Assembly (NCBI GenBank): GCA_015179125.1
Contig: WHVA01000118.1
Coordinates: 124,001 to 188,000, forward strand
Direction of reading: 5' to 3'
From: Gautieria morchelliformis
Lineage: Eukaryota > Basidiomycota > Agaricomycetes > Gomphales > Gomphaceae
Length of the DNA stretch: 64,000 bases
Every line of letters starts with the position of its first letter. Positions within the stretch are counted from its first letter, which is position 1. The notes under the pieces were generated by a model. It ran no database searches and was not told the origin of the DNA. It was given only the letters and a program-made list of their open reading frames with translations. Of this stretch, positions 33,006 to 45,802 are shown piece by piece. Position numbers and translations under genes: made by a program.

Positions 33006-34203
33006 AATGTGAGGTTAAGAAGAGGGTTACTTGAAAGGAATTCACCCTGATCTACAGTCATAGCGAAATAGCCCGTGTCACTTGACAATGTAACATGCAA
33101 GGTGTCACGGAAAGGTTGTCTAAGTAGCAACAATCCTTTCACCGGCGAAGGCACTCCTTCAGAGCCCTTCGCTGACAGCACAGAAAATAACTTGAAGGCT
33201 AAGGTAACAAAGATAAAGTATGAGAACTCACCGGTGATGCCTAAGTCTTCTTCTGGTCGAAGATAGAAATCTACAGGGGAAGGCTCAAGACGATAGTCAC
33301 AGCGAGGTCAAGTTTGCACAAGATGGATGTATGATAATTAAACTGGAGAATATACATGAGAATGTAGACTACTTATACCGAATGCTCATATGGTGCTAGC
33401 GAATAGGAAAGAGGCCGTCTGGAGTCAGGGTTGGATAGGGGTGCGCGGTCAGGATACATAATAGATGAAATAGACATACAATAGAATGGAAGAGGGGTGC
33501 AAACATGAAACGACAGAGAGGAAAGAGGGAGAAGGCTCCTATGTACGAAAACACACCTTGGGACCTGCATATACACCACCCTGCACGGACTCTTCGTCTG
33601 CTGGGTTGATCCCACATGACCTACGGGTAGGATGCCCCACGAATGCATTCTGGCCATAGGAACACCCAAAGGGGGTTGAGTTGAGAAGATGATGGGACCA
33701 GTGATAAACCATCAATCCGGGTAAAGGATGTCGATCGTGTTTGATGGCGTGCCTGCTGGCGAATGATACGAGTAGCGAATGGTCATATGGCGAATGTGGC
33801 GAATAGCGAATGGAGCGAGGAGTGAATGGAGCGAGGAGTGAATGGAGCGAGGAGTGAATGGAGCGAGGAGTGAATGGAGCGAAGACGAGCAAACATGGAA
33901 GAGTGGTGAGAGGGAAAACAGGGATAGCTGGGTACAAGAAATAAATGAGTCATGACAGCCTGCACCTCCTTGCAATTCATAATAGGACCAGTGATGAACC
34001 ATCAATCCAGGTAAAGGATGTCAATCGTGTTTGATGGCATGGCTACTGGCGAATGATGCGAGTAGTGAATGGTCATTTGGCGAATGTGGCAAATAGTGAA
34101 TGGAGCAAAGAGTGAATGGAGCAAAGCCGAGCGAACATGGAAGAGTGGTGGTGAAAGGGAAAACTGGGATAGCTGGATACAAGAAATGAATGGGTCATAA
34201 CAA
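33006..34203 (-). mobile_element. LTR family E copy, left end missing
   Basis: Matches the E LTRs from the ATCTACAGTCATAGCGAAATA segment on to the end GGTCATAACA at 34203, with both tail copies (to about 33957 and 34203). The first 170 bp are missing and replaced by the AT-rich block. A 16-bp unit GAATGGAGCGAGGAGT is tandemly repeated about four times at 33795-33880, only in this copy. Confidence 0.75.
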
Positions 34204-34559
34204 CTGTGTAGTGAAAACTTCAGCGAAGCTAATTCGTCCTGCCCTGCAGTGGTACGAGTCCCATTGAGTCCAACCTGCACGGAGGCTGCAACTGATACTA
34301 TCCTAATGCATCCTGAGCATGTGGGTCTGTCATGGAGTGGGAGTTTAACAGATGATGGGTTCTATGATGGATGAGGGCCCCAACACCTGGCGTCCTGGCA
34401 GGAATGATGCGAATAGCGAATGCGAAAGCCGTATGGCGACAAATATTTTGGCAAGATATTCGCTGGTTCGGGAAGCCATTCACTGGTTAAGGAGGTCATT
34501 CACTGTGTGCTGAGGGATGATTCGCAGAATAAACAAATCATGACATTAGGGAGGTGGAG
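34204..34559. other. repeat debris
   Basis: Contains a third E-like tail (GGCGACAAATATTTTGGC.., GCAGAATAAACAAATCATGACA ending at about 34545) but no full LTR and no gene. Confidence 0.4.
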
Positions 34560-35640
34560 ACAATATGCATGTGACCCGACTTGGCATTTGACAATGTAGG
34601 GGCCAAGTTGCCAATGAGCCAGCTACTTCGAGGTGCGTATATCACTTGCATCGAGGTACACCTTGTCACCCGGTGCAAATGTAGGTGCAGGCTCACGTCA
34701 GCGATTATAGTATGTCATCATGTCCTCCTTCGACTTTGCCAGTGCTGACTTTGCTTCTGACAGCGATGCCTCCATGCGCTCCTTGAACTCATTGACAGAT
34801 TCAAGCTGCAATGAGGTTGATGTGGTTCAAAGCCCATTTGTGGGTGTCACCCAGTGTCCAGCATGAATGGGGACTGACGAGTTGAAGCATGAACATGGTT
34901 GTTGTACTGGAATTCAGCCATAGGCAAGAGGTCATTCCAGTCATCCTGTCACTCATTGACAAAGAGGGGAAGGTACTGCTCCAGCTCTTGAGTCGCACTG
35001 TCTGTCCATCAGTCTGTGGGTGGTATGTCATGGAGGCTGTGATGTGAATGCCGAGGAGGCAATAAAGCTCGCGAGTGAATTCATGGACAACCTGTACCCC
35101 ACGATCCAACACAAGAGTTCATGGCAGCCCATGCAGCTTCCAGACGTTGTGCAGGAAAAGTCACGCTGCCCCAGCTGCAGTGATCGTGGTGTTGGTAGGG
35201 ATGAAGTGGGCCCACTTCGAGACCGAATCCACCACATTCATCATAGCATCATACACATGTGCATCAGGTAGTTCCACAACAAAGTCCACACTGATTGTGT
35301 CCCAGCAAGCTTCAGGGACAGGGAGTGGATGGAGTTCACCAAAGGGTGGCTGCCTTCCTGTCTTTGTTTGCAGGCACAAATCGCATGTCTTGGAGTACTT
35401 GCCAATGTACCGCAACATGTGAGGCCACCAGTAATTTCACGAGACAAGCTTGAGGGTCTTCCATCGCCCAGGATGACCAGCAACTCGTGAATTGTGGTGC
35501 TGGGCAACAATTTATCGCCTGAGGTCCTGGACATCTGGGACATAGACTTAATCTCGGAATGTGAGCAACCCATCTGTCTCAGCCCCACTCTGCAGACACA
35601 AGCAATTTCCCACCCGACTCTCGCAGCTTCCTAACTGCCC
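34560..35640 (-). pseudogene. Ty3/gypsy integrase relic
   Basis: On the minus strand: MLRYIGKYSKTCDLCLQTKT (second half of the zinc module), SVDFVVELPDAHVYDAMM and SKWAHFIPT (35161-35418), then LDRGVQVVHEFTREL and YHPQTDGQT (34801-35112), then C-terminal words such as GDKVYLDASD near 34650. This is the order of a Ty3/gypsy integrase core. Several frame shifts and stops. It differs from the integrase of element A at many positions, so it is another family. No LTRs found for it. Confidence 0.8.
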
Positions 35641-36089
35641 CTGCAACCTCATCCTCCAGTGACCCTGAGTCACACAAGAGGAGAGGGAGACTACCTTATC
35701 TCATTCAGCAGAGGGGGGCGGTAACGGCTCCAAGGGAGCTGGGCCAGCGAGGGAGGACTGTCGCCAGTGCCACCACCTGAGAATGCAGCAGGTGGGAGCC
35801 TCAGGGAGTGAGGAGGAAGGCCCACCCTGTTGAGTGTAGCAACCATCATAGGCATGCCTGTGGTCATATAAAATGATTATAAGACAAAAACCCCTGGAGC
35901 ATGTCTTTGTAAATGCAGATGCATGCCTCACAGACGGTGAGCTACTGCCCACCAACTGGTACATCAAGCTGCAGACAGCAGCGGCAAGATGATCTAATCG
36001 TCTCACAGAAAAGGCAGAAGCACAGACTGTAGAGTCCACCACACTAAACAAAGGCTCCTCAAGGGAGCCAGAGACGAACATCACTACGG
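35641..36089. other. no gene seen
   Basis: Probably decayed pol sequence; no motif I can name. Confidence 0.3.
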
Positions 36090-36340
36090 ATGACAACAAC
36101 ATTCAGGTCATTGCCACTGGCAATGACAGCACCCCACTGCGCATACACATCAAAGAGAACATAGATCTGCCAAAGATCCTTCGCAACACATACCACCAAG
36201 ATGCCATGTTCTCAAAGATCATGGCACACCCAGATGCCCAGGCTGATTTGGACCAAGAATCAGCTCAAACAAGACATGATTTCCATTCCCCACCATTCCC
36301 CAGAATGTTTTTCAAGGGGGAAGGGGGCTGATCAAGATCA
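36090..36340 (+). pseudogene. Ty3/gypsy pol linker fragment
   Basis: Plus-strand frame reads NDSTPLRIHIKENIDLPKIL then YHQDAMFSKIMAHPDAQADL, resembling the stretch between RNase H and integrase in gypsy polyproteins (FFSKIxxNPxxHxxF). Opposite in direction to the integrase relic just before it. Confidence 0.4.
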
Positions 36341-37221
36341 TAATCAATCACACATACCACATTGTTGGCCATTACAGCCACATGAAAACTTTGAACTATG
36401 TTCAAAGATCATAACAGTGGCAAGGCTGGCCAGTCAGTGCACTCCTGTTGATTCAGTATTAACTTCTCTTGGACTGCATCAGTAAACCCTGGGAAGTGAG
36501 AAACAAAGCCACTGACTAACACCCCGTGGAAATTTACTGTAGCCGTACATCACGGTCATCGTGGGTGGTGTCGTACGTCTGCGTTGTCGCTGTACAGCCT
36601 ACCAATAGCCACGCAATGTAATTACGCGACGAAGGTCGAAGTCCGCTAATCTCATTTTGCGTTTGCATTTCGCCATTTGAAACAGACCTGGTACTGGTCG
36701 GGCACCGTACTCCACAGGAAATCACAATGCATATCAAACAGCCACCTCGTTTTCGCAGCTTGGTCGGTGGCCGCGTCGTTCAGGCTCTGGTGCCTTGTCA
36801 CTATAAATTTTAAGTGTCAGGCTACCGAAGGGATCCTAACATCAGCGATATAGGTATGGCTTCCTGGACGTATCAAGAGTCACCGCAAAGATAATAACCG
36901 CCGATACAATCTTCTGGACCTGCAAAAAGCAAATACTCTGGATTAAGCTGGTGCTACAATCAATACACTGGGTCCGAGTCACCTCTGCTTACGGCAATTC
37001 TTACCAATACAGTTGCAAGGCTGCAGTGTGCACTGCGCATAAGTACTCCAAATAAAACTTCAGGAGCAAACTAGGATTACCGTACTTACCGGAGATAATC
37101 TAGTTCCGAGATGTGGAAAATTCGAGAACGGGCGTATTGAAATTCTCCGAGCCGCAAGCAAGTACAACATCGAAGCTACGTGAGCCATAAGAGAACACAA
37201 ATGACATAAGCGAAAACTTGA
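36341..37221. other. no gene seen
   Basis: Transition from repeats to the gene-rich part. No coding motif recognised on either strand. Confidence 0.4.
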
Positions 37222-37404
37222 TTGTGCTGGTGGATGAACGGTTTCAAGTACTGCGCCATCTGTTTAGATAGACAAGCAGGAAGTGTTGCTCGTCGCCGCA
37301 ATACATTTCATACTAACGAAAAACTTATGCTAGGAAAGATGTGTAAGAAATGCATGGTGGTTGCATCGGACGTTTCAAGGGTATATGGCCTGTATCATGG
37401 GTAA
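37222..37404 (+). other. Possible zinc-binding exon of an unidentified gene
   Basis: Open frame containing FKYCAICLDRQAG and, 28 residues on, MCKKCMVVASDVSRVYGLYH. Two CxxC pairs at this spacing followed by A..VYGL recall the zinc module of XPA/Rad14-like proteins. A donor-like GGTAAGG follows at about 37400 and an acceptor-like CTGTTTAG lies at about 37262-37269, inside the frame. No partner exons could be placed. It may be a pseudogene or a small multi-exon gene. Confidence 0.25.
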
Positions 37405-37740
37405 GGTTTAGTAAGAATCAAGAATACTCGGGGGAATAGGGAAACAAAGGTATCAGTATTGCAGAAGATGCAGCAGTTGGACAAATCCATAAGACTGTTG
37501 AGCTTGAACTTGTGATGATAATTTCATCATGAAAGCGAGGTGAAGAGAATGCCTTGTACTGGAAATGCTCACCTACCGCTATGCTCTCTCACAGCATCTT
37601 GGTTGTTGAGGAAGAAGGTCCAAACGTTTTTACGCCGTTGTAGTAGAACGAAAGACCGGTCAAACTGCTAAGTTTCGGAGTTTATATAGACTAAAATTCA
37701 AACTCAGCGTAAACAAAGGCAAACATTATCGCTGCTTGAC

Positions 37741-38845
37741 ATGCCTCCCAGGTCAAAGAAGGCGAAACAGCCCGCGGCGAGTCGTAAAAACGATGTTCAA
37801 GCGGCTGAGCTCACCAATGAAGCCCAATCCGCAGTGGCAGAGGATGGAGACCAACAGGGCGAACCAGTGGCTGGAGATTCTGTTGAGGAAACGTCGGGAC
37901 CTGCCGTCCCTGAAGAGGTCGTGGAGGATGCTGTAGAACCTGCAACAGAACCTGCCGGCCAGGCTATGACAATGGAGGAGCGTGCGGACAAGCTCAAGGC
38001 TCTGCGACTCAAGATGGTTAGTCTAGTGTCAGAGTACAACATTTCCACTGACGTACCTGCCTTCGTTTATTTAGCGCCAGTCTGCCCAGGCAAATCGTGC
38101 GGACCTGATCTCTGAATCCCAGCGATTGAAGACGTCCGCAAAAGATGCTGCCCGGTTAGAGAAGCAGCGAAAGCTTCATGAAATATTACGCCTGAAGGCC
38201 GATTTAGAAGAGCGCGGGGAGGATGCTGAGCGTTTGAAGAATTGGGAATACACGATTGAGGAAAATGACGAATGGGAGAAGCGGCTGAAGAGGAGGAAGA
38301 CACGGGCTGATTTCGAATTCCATGGTGAGGGTTTAATATCTTTTGTCAGAGTCTTGGCCTTGATTATTCATTGGCCATTTCACAGACGATGCACATGCTG
38401 CTCGACGTAAATACAAAAAGGACCTCGATCACCTCAAACCGGACCTTGAAGCATATAACGAACAGAAAGAGTTGGCCGCGGAAAACTTGTACCGTGATGC
38501 CAATTCCTTATTGTATGCCGACAACAAACCCAGCGAAGAGGCGATTGATAGAGTGATATCAAAATTGAATCTAGAGTACGTCTGTCTCGTCTACTGCCAC
38601 GCAGCCTGACCTATTGGTTCTACTCCAGCCTTGACAAACGTGGCAAACGCTCTCGTAAACGGTTACATGAAGATGACGGCGATATCACATATATCAACGA
38701 GCGGAACAGAGTCTTCAACAAGAAGGTCTGTCTGGAGGCGCTCTATGTTATGTCATCTCATCTCATTTTTCTTCAGATCGCTCGGTATTACGACAAGTAC
38801 ACCTCTGAGATCCGAGCTAGTTTCGAGAGAGGAACTGCGCTGTGA
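37741..38845 (+). CDS. SYF2: Pre-mRNA-splicing factor SYF2
   Basis: Component of the Prp19-associated (NineTeen) complex that acts in the spliceosome nucleus-wide. Read as five exons: 37741-38016, 38075-38324, 38386-38575, 38629-38725, 38777-38845, giving 293 residues. The N terminus is acidic and low in complexity (AVEDAVEPATEPAG-like). The SYF2 domain follows: RLKALRLKM, then AKDAARLEKQRKLHEILRLK, NWEYTIEENDEWEKRLKRRK, DLEAYNEQKELAAENLYRDA and the hallmark tail NRVFNKKIARYYDKYTSEIR ending ERGTAL. All four introns are 50-61 bp with GT..AG ends. The length fits fungal SYF2. The start is the first ATG after a short AT-rich leader (TTTATATAG near 37681). Confidence 0.93.
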
Positions 38846-39148
38846 CGAGGATATTACCTTATCCGAAAGTTGGCAATATATATATACGTACACCTGTATT
38901 TCTTTGTGTATTGTTATCCGTTTAGCGCAAGACCTTAGACCACTGGCCGCCTGAAGGTGTACTATTACATAAGCTAGGACCGCATCATCAGAGCCGGACG
39001 CGATCAAGCTCCCACATAATCACTGCATGGCTTATGACGTCATACGTTGACAGGAGCACAATTGCAGCCCGCTACTCGAAGTGAGGTCAGGCCGGACGGA
39101 TTCAATTCACATTGACTGCCAGTCAGACGTGATCAACCAAGACACTGC
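38846..39148. other. 3' flank of SYF2, no gene seen
   Basis: AT-rich 3' flank (ATATATATACG near 38877) and then unique sequence up to the inverted repeat. Confidence 0.4.
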
Positions 39149-39498
39149 AAAAAGGATGAAATTCTCAATTTGGAAATACATGATGAAAACACATTCTTTA
39201 CATTTAGTACACATATGGTTGTCAAAAACATTTTGTTCCACGTATGTATTAGAGTGTTTTGGAAAACTTTATGTTTTCTGGAATGTTCTAGACATTAGGA
39301 GACATGAATATAAGGGTAGTCTGCTTGTCACCTGGTCTTTAAAACATTCCAGAAAACATAAAGTTTTCCAAAACACTCTAATACATACATGGAACAAAAA
39401 GTTTTTGACATATGGGCAATTTTGAGAACCATGTGTGTACTAAATGTAAAGGATGTGTTTTCATCATGTATTTCCAAATTGAGAATTTCATCCTTTTC
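39149..39498. repeat. 350-bp imperfect inverted repeat (hairpin or MITE)
   Basis: The left arm from AAAAAGGATGAAATTCTC to about 39292 (TTCTGGAATGTT) pairs with the right arm from about 39343 (AACATTCCAGAA) to CATCCTTTT at 39498. Arms are about 145-155 bp and about 90% complementary by eye, with a spacer of about 50 bp (39293-39342). Small indels and mismatches are scattered in the arms. Flanks show no obvious TA or longer duplication and no transposase is inside. It lies in the space between two convergent genes, SYF2 and the kinase. Confidence 0.85.
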
Positions 39499-39800
39499 AT
39501 AGTGAAGAAAAAAATCATGTCAAACGCTCCAATCCGGCAAAACATAATCGGAAGATCACAGACTCGCAGGCAGCCTCACTAGTTACTTGTATTAATTGTC
39601 AAAATACTCTACACGAATGGAAGGTAAGATGCTTTGCATTGCATATTTACGGACAGTTGCACAAGAGAAGAAAAAAAATCGAGATAACACCAACATGAGA
39701 TTTCGCTGACTGGGTATTTGAAGGCCAGCCTTGGATATTTTGAGACGTCTAATTGAGGACGATCAATGCAAATGTGAAAGCGTGCAAAACAGACAGAAGT
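39499..39800. other. 3' flank of the kinase gene, no gene seen
   Basis: AT-rich with A-runs; probably terminator and 3' untranslated region of the minus-strand kinase gene. Confidence 0.4.
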
Positions 39801-42800
39801 TCATTTGGCAGCTGTAGCCGCCTAGAGAAAGGTTAGCCATGTAAAGACATCATTGTGATGGCGACACTCACTGCGTAACGGGATGAGTGATGGGAAGAGG
39901 TTACAGTTGTCCGGTAGCGAGGACCGAGAGTGTGAAGTGTACCGGTTCCCACTGGAGTTTGTGGCACCGTTGCTGTCGGTGCGCGTGTTCCACGTGCAGC
40001 CAAGGGGGTTGGTGCTCCGATTTGCGACTTCTTCGGCGTCTCGGTGACCTTGTTTGTGTTTCGGCTACTGCTACTGAGCGAGGCGGAGGAGGACGATAGA
40101 AGACTCTTAGAAGGCGTAGATGGGATCGTCTTGAGGCCACGGCCGCTGCGCATGCTTGTTAAAAAAGGATGTCGCATCGCGGCCTGTGGCTTCAGCCGTC
40201 GTTCAGGGTCCCAGATCAAGCATTTTGCAATAAAGTCGACAAAAAGGTCATCCTCACACCGTAATACTTGCGCAAGCGTTTTTGTGCCGGGGCGACGTCG
40301 GCGACCTTTAGAGTTAACGACGGGACGGGGTGCACCAGTTGAGTCTGATAGCAGAGCATGAGAAGAGCTTATGCTAACAGCAAGTAGCCACTTACCAAAG
40401 AATAATCGTTTCCGCGAGCTCCGGTTGATCAAGTCCTTGTCGGGTAGACCCAAAACCTCCATAATACATGACAATTGTTCCTGCTCATTTTCTCCGGGGA
40501 AAATAGGATATCCTGTGTACAGTTCCGCGAGAATACAACCGAGGCTCCACATGTCAATGGCCGTGTGGTAATTCATACCAAGGATAACCTCAGGAGATCG
40601 GTAAAAGCGTGATTGGATGTATGTATAGACTAAAGATCGACGCTGAGTAACCAGCGGTTTCCCTGGATCAAAGAACGGACCTTTCTCGTGTTCAAAGCAG
40701 CTACTTCCAAAGTCAATGACCTTGATGCCACTCTTCGCAGGATGACGGAGAAGAACGTTCTGATCGAAGAGATGAAGCTTTTGCCCATCATTAATACCAG
40801 TCAAACCACGTACCTCTGGTTTCAAGTCGCAGTGCACAATACGATGTTGTCGCATCAAGGCCAGCGATGCAAGCATTTGGGAGGTGAATCGGCGAATAAG
40901 GTTTGTCGTGAACCCAACAAAACCATTGGCCTTGATTAATTCGTACAGGTTGATGCTTAATAATTCCATCGCAATGCACAAGTGGCTGCGGAAATAAAAG
41001 TGCTCCGTCATTTTGATTACGTGGTGCTTCTCGTCAGGATCCTGGCAATGAACGTTACAGAATGATACCCTCAAGATATAAGCGAAACATACCCATTTGC
41101 GTAAGTTTTCAAGGATTTTGATCTCGACAAGTGCTTGATGGTGAAACCGCTTTTTATTACGGATAATCTTGATAGCCACCGATGTGCCCGTTGCATGATC
41201 TCTGCAATGCAGGACCTGCCCAAATGAACCTTTCCCTAGTGTATCTATGATCTCGTAGCGGTACGCCAGATGATCATGCTCTATAACAAGATAGTCACCA
41301 CGCTCGTCATCGTAGCCGTAATTGTTTGTAGTGACGTCGATAGTCGCCTGTTTCTTTTTGCTACCCTGACCGACGTGGTGCACCGACGGATAGTCTAGTA
41401 TCTCCTGTCGTTCGAAAGATGACAAATGTGTACCAAAGGAGCCTCCGAGAACCGCTGGCAAATATCATCAGCGACTGGATGGTTAAATGGCAAGTGAACA
41501 TACAGTTTGGAGTTAGTGCCGGCACAGGCGTCGAAGGCTCTGGGAATTTCAAGAGTTCGTCAAGCTCTTCTTTCTTCGCTCCATTGGCCAATTTCCTCGC
41601 CTGCTGGCGTTTGATATATGCCATCATCTCTTCATCGCCCAACAATTCCTCTTCGTCGACGCCAGACGGAGCGGGTGAGGGAGACGACAAGGACTGACGG
41701 CTAGAAGACGCAGACGTAGTCTTGAACAACACGGGTGATGAAGAGATACCGGCTTGTGACCTAGAAGGGGTCGAAGACCCCAGTTTTGGGCTGAGCAGCT
41801 TCAGTGATTTGGATGGGGATAGCACAGAAAGCCGGTTAGACCGGGGAGTAGGCTCCGGCTGGGCAGGTGGTAGCATTGCGATGGAACCTGTTGAAGACTT
41901 GTGCAGGCCAGTGAACGACATAGAGTCACGCGTAGACTTGCGCGGAAGCGCTGTGCCCGACAATGAATTGGGAACTGTGCGTGGAACACGGGAGGTTGAC
42001 TGGGGCGAGGCGCGAACAGACGTCCGAGTCATCGATGGCGTGGCGTGAACCTTAGAACCGCCACCACCATTTTCAAGCACGCCAAACTCATCAAGAGACG
42101 AGTTTTGCAGGTCCATCGGTCCATTGAAGGTACTGAGATTGAGACTTGTCCGTCTAGAACCTACCACTGATGTACTTGACTTGATCGCAGTCGGCGAGTG
42201 TACTGTGGACGACCGGCTTGCCATGCGCGGGATCTTCGTCGGGGTATCCTTTGTAAGAGTGCTCTGCGAGGAAACTGAGCCTTGATTAGAACCTGGCTGA
42301 GTGCCATTTGTGCTTGTCGATGGTGAGCCAGCAATGGTTGGAAGCTGGTGTCGGCTCGCACGGATCGAAGCCTCTGACTGTTTGTTCATTGAGCTGACCG
42401 TGGACGCAGTGACCCGCGAAGAAATAGTAGACGCTCGGGTCACAGTGGGAGCATTGCTTGATGTGGGACTGGGCGCAGCAGGCTTGAGGTTAGCTACACG
42501 CTGTGCGGTCGCGGGCGGAATGGCTGACATTTGCATTGGGGGCAATGGCACCAACTTAGATTTCCTCTGTTCTGTAGAAGAAAGAGTCTTCCATGGAGTA
42601 AAAGTAAAACCACGTCAATATAAGAGAAGCATAAGTGGTGCAACAACAGACGCACCTTCCCCCGCTTACGTCCCATGAGCACCGAAATTCTGCTCTCGCT
42701 TCTGTCCTTATCGTCTTCCTTCCTTTGCTGACGTTCACGTTCCTTCTCTAGTTGGCGTTCACGCTTTCTTCGCGTTCACGTTCTCGCTCTTTATCCTTGT

Positions 42801-45800
42801 CCGCTTGCGCCTGTAAACTCTTTCTCGAGCTCGAGCCTTTGAGTAATGCCGGCAGTCCAAAAACCGAAGTCTTTTTGGTCGGCGAAAGCGGGGTGTGCGA
42901 GGCATCCGTGGTGGGAGGTGGCGATCGCACCGCCGCAGCGGTTACGTGCAGGTTCGTTGCGGAGTTCGGTGCTGAAGGGAATGTAGAGCTAGACGATGAC
43001 TGTGGTTGCTGATATAGACTGTGACTTGATGAGCGTCGCAGGAACGGAATGGCGGACGGGGTAAGCCTGCTGGAGTGCGATTGGTGAAAACGGGGACTGT
43101 GCGATGGCTGGCCTGTTGTATGCGTGCTAGTGCTCGACGCAGTCCCGGGACGCTCCGGTGTTCGAGCGCTGGTGAGTGAAGGTGAACGGTCACGGTTCTG
43201 GAATCCGCCAGGGGAAGTAGAAGCAGGAGACATGGGAACCCGGAGAGACGACATAGACGACCGTGCTGTGAGCGCGTCCGCGTCTGCGGTAGAATTGGCC
43301 CATGAAGCGTCCGTCAGTGCGCGCGACGATGACGTGGCAGAGAATGGTGGATCAGAGTATCCTACGGCATCCGTAGTGTAAGCGAAAGATATCGGACGCT
43401 CGGGGGGCATAGAGGATGCTGCTGTGCCTGATTGGCGCAACTCTCGCGAGGACGACGATTGCAGCTTGAGGTTGAGAGCAGAAAAGCTCCACTTCTTCGA
43501 CGGGGTGCGGGGCTGAGGCGCCGAAGCGACTGGCGGCGGCGCAGGGACAGGCCTGATGGGTGAAGAAATGGGAGGAACGTCGAGGGAAATCGTTCTATCA
43601 GGGTCATCGGCAGGAGAAACCACTGGAAAAGCAAGGTTGGTCGAAGACGGCAGCGGTGACTTGTAAGGCGCAAAGCCCTTAGGCAGAGGCGGGACAGGCG
43701 GGACACGTTCATCTTCAACAGTTTCAACGCCGAGACTCGCCAGGGTTGCAGCGCGGTCACGAAGGCTTGCTGCGTCGCCCGAATGAACGCTTGAGACATC
43801 ACTGCCGGCACTATTCCGCCTATTTTTATTGAAAGATGACCGAGTGGAAACCGCGGACGTAGCACTCGTACTCGCAGAAAATGTTGTTGAATCACGGGAA
43901 CTTGTGGTGGGCGTACCTGTGAAGCTTGTCGAAGATGCCGACCCACGTTTCGGAGTGAAGCTTGAGCGTGCGCTTCCTGGGCCATCTTTACTTCCAGGAC
44001 GGCGTCCCGCCCGACCTGCCGTTATAGAAGCCGAAGTCGGGGGGGACATTTGCGCCGAATCTTCCACATGGGTCTGTGACCTTGGAGAGACGCCAGACTC
44101 GCTCGCCTCTTGCACAACCTCTGCTTGTGGCTCTTGGTCAGTGCGATCCTTCCCGCTACCCGCACTACTCCTTCTACTCTTCGCGTCCTCGTTACCTTTA
44201 GTGCTCAGAGCACTATGCCGTTTCGACTTCTCCTTTCCTTCAATTCCCTCCCATTGGGCCGTTGCCGCTGAACGTCCCGGGGTGCCAGGCCTACTGCCGG
44301 ACTTGCTTCCGCCTATAGAGACAGATGCTCTCGCATGGACTGTCTTCCCCGAGATACCGTCAAGTTTGCGCAACGCTTCCACAGTTTCGTGATCATCTAG
44401 CGCAGACCAACCTTCTTGCGTGCCTCGAAGGAGTGAATGTGCAACCGACGGTGACATGTGTACCGGCGGAGTGGTCACCCGCGTGGAAGCTGGGTTAGCG
44501 CCTGAAGTCGCATTGGAATTCGCATTGGCGATAGCTGTGGAACCAGGGTTTGAATTTGTACGAAGAAAATGCTGGATAGAAGAAGAGGAAGGAGAGGGGG
44601 GAAGATGTGAGAAGTCGGCGTGGCCATGGTTGAGGGTGCGTCGACTTGCTGCTTCCGAAGAGGAGGATGCAGAAGCAGACGCAGACGCAGAAGCGTGGCG
44701 AGTATGCTTAGCGTTATTTCCCGAACCAGGGGCCTGAGAATTAGTGGGAAGCACGTCAAGGTCAAGGACCGTACCGCTGCTAGCGCCCCGACGACGATCC
44801 TTCAGGCGAGTACCCGCTGCAGTGGCCGGGGCACCTAGGCTACGATGCTTTCGAACCATGGTCGCAGCATTTGGCGTACCAGACGATTGGGAAGGCTCAG
44901 CTTTGAGAGAGGCAGACTTGGATATGAGAGTGCCAGAGGCATGATCCATGAGAAATTCGTCTGATGTGCGTTTTTTCGCTTTGGGTTGAGAGGCAAAAGA
45001 ACTAGGAGGAGCCACGTCAGACGTAGGAAACGTCGTCATGAGTTCCAAGACTGGTGCAGACATGGGTGCGAGTGCCGAGGGTACAGCAGGTTGATCCTGG
45101 GAAACGGCGGCACGTGGCGTCTGGTCGGACTTCTTCGACTCTGGGATAGGCTTGCGAGGATAAAGAATCTCTTCACTGCCGCTCTCTTCGGTCACGGAAG
45201 GCTTGGTGCGAATAGTGCGGTGGGCTGACGGCTCTGGTAGAGGCTGCGAGAGGTTAGTAAGCGCTCGACACAATAATGAAAAATGCACGCGTACCTCGAC
45301 TTCGTCGCCATCACCATCGACAGCTTCAATTGTCCAAGGACTGCTAGGATCGCTGCCATCTTCACGTACGTCGACTGGCTGATCAAGGTCGTCACCTGGA
45401 TCCGAGGGTGGACTAGACTTCCACGGTACATCCTTGCCCTCACGGGTGGCCCATCGTGGGGTGGCCAACTCTCCAACACCAACGAGACCACGTCTATCTA
45501 TGGCAGCTGGGTCTCGTGCTGGGGTGATAGGCGTGAAATCTGGGTTGGAGTCTGGAGTGGTAGGGTTTGGATGGCTGACAGAGAAGTAGTAAGGATCGAG
45601 GGCGGATGAACCGGCTGAAGCGGACGACTGAGCACGCTCGACGTCTGAGAGAGCGAGAGGGGGAGCAAGAGACTGTGAAGGACGTGAGTATCGAAGGAGG
45701 ACCCATAGAGAGCCGTGGAAAAAGAATTACCTGAGAGTCACCAGAGTTGATATCGAGAGCGGGTGGCCTGTCCCTTCTCATACCCCAGGCCGTATTTGAC

Positions 45801-45802
45801 AT
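39801..45802 (-). CDS. DYRK-family protein kinase, Pom1-like (apparent one-base frameshift)
   Basis: Dual-specificity Ser/Thr kinase; Pom1-type DYRKs control polarity and cell-cycle timing at the cortex. Exons on the minus strand: 45802-45731, 45672-45295, 45243-42656, 42587-41504, 41454-41093, 41041-40814, 40759-40681, 40629-40396, 40344-39872, 39821-39801. The N-terminal half is a long disordered, Ser/Pro-rich region with a KEREREREE-type charged stretch. The kinase domain shows LGKGSFGQVLHCRDH, VAIKII, HCDLKPENVLL, DFGSS and the activation loop YTYIQSRFYRSPE with the DYRK Y-x-Y. The frame is lost near 42765, within GAAGAAAGCG; one more A would restore it, so this is either a sequence error or a disabling mutation. 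Last exon of 21 bases ends AAATAAK. Start MSNTAWGMRR is the ATG nearest the divergent neighbour. Confidence 0.88.

Noticed and set aside
42301..44392. Several plus-strand frames opposite the kinase gene
   Set aside because: Antisense shadows of a GC-rich, serine-rich coding exon.
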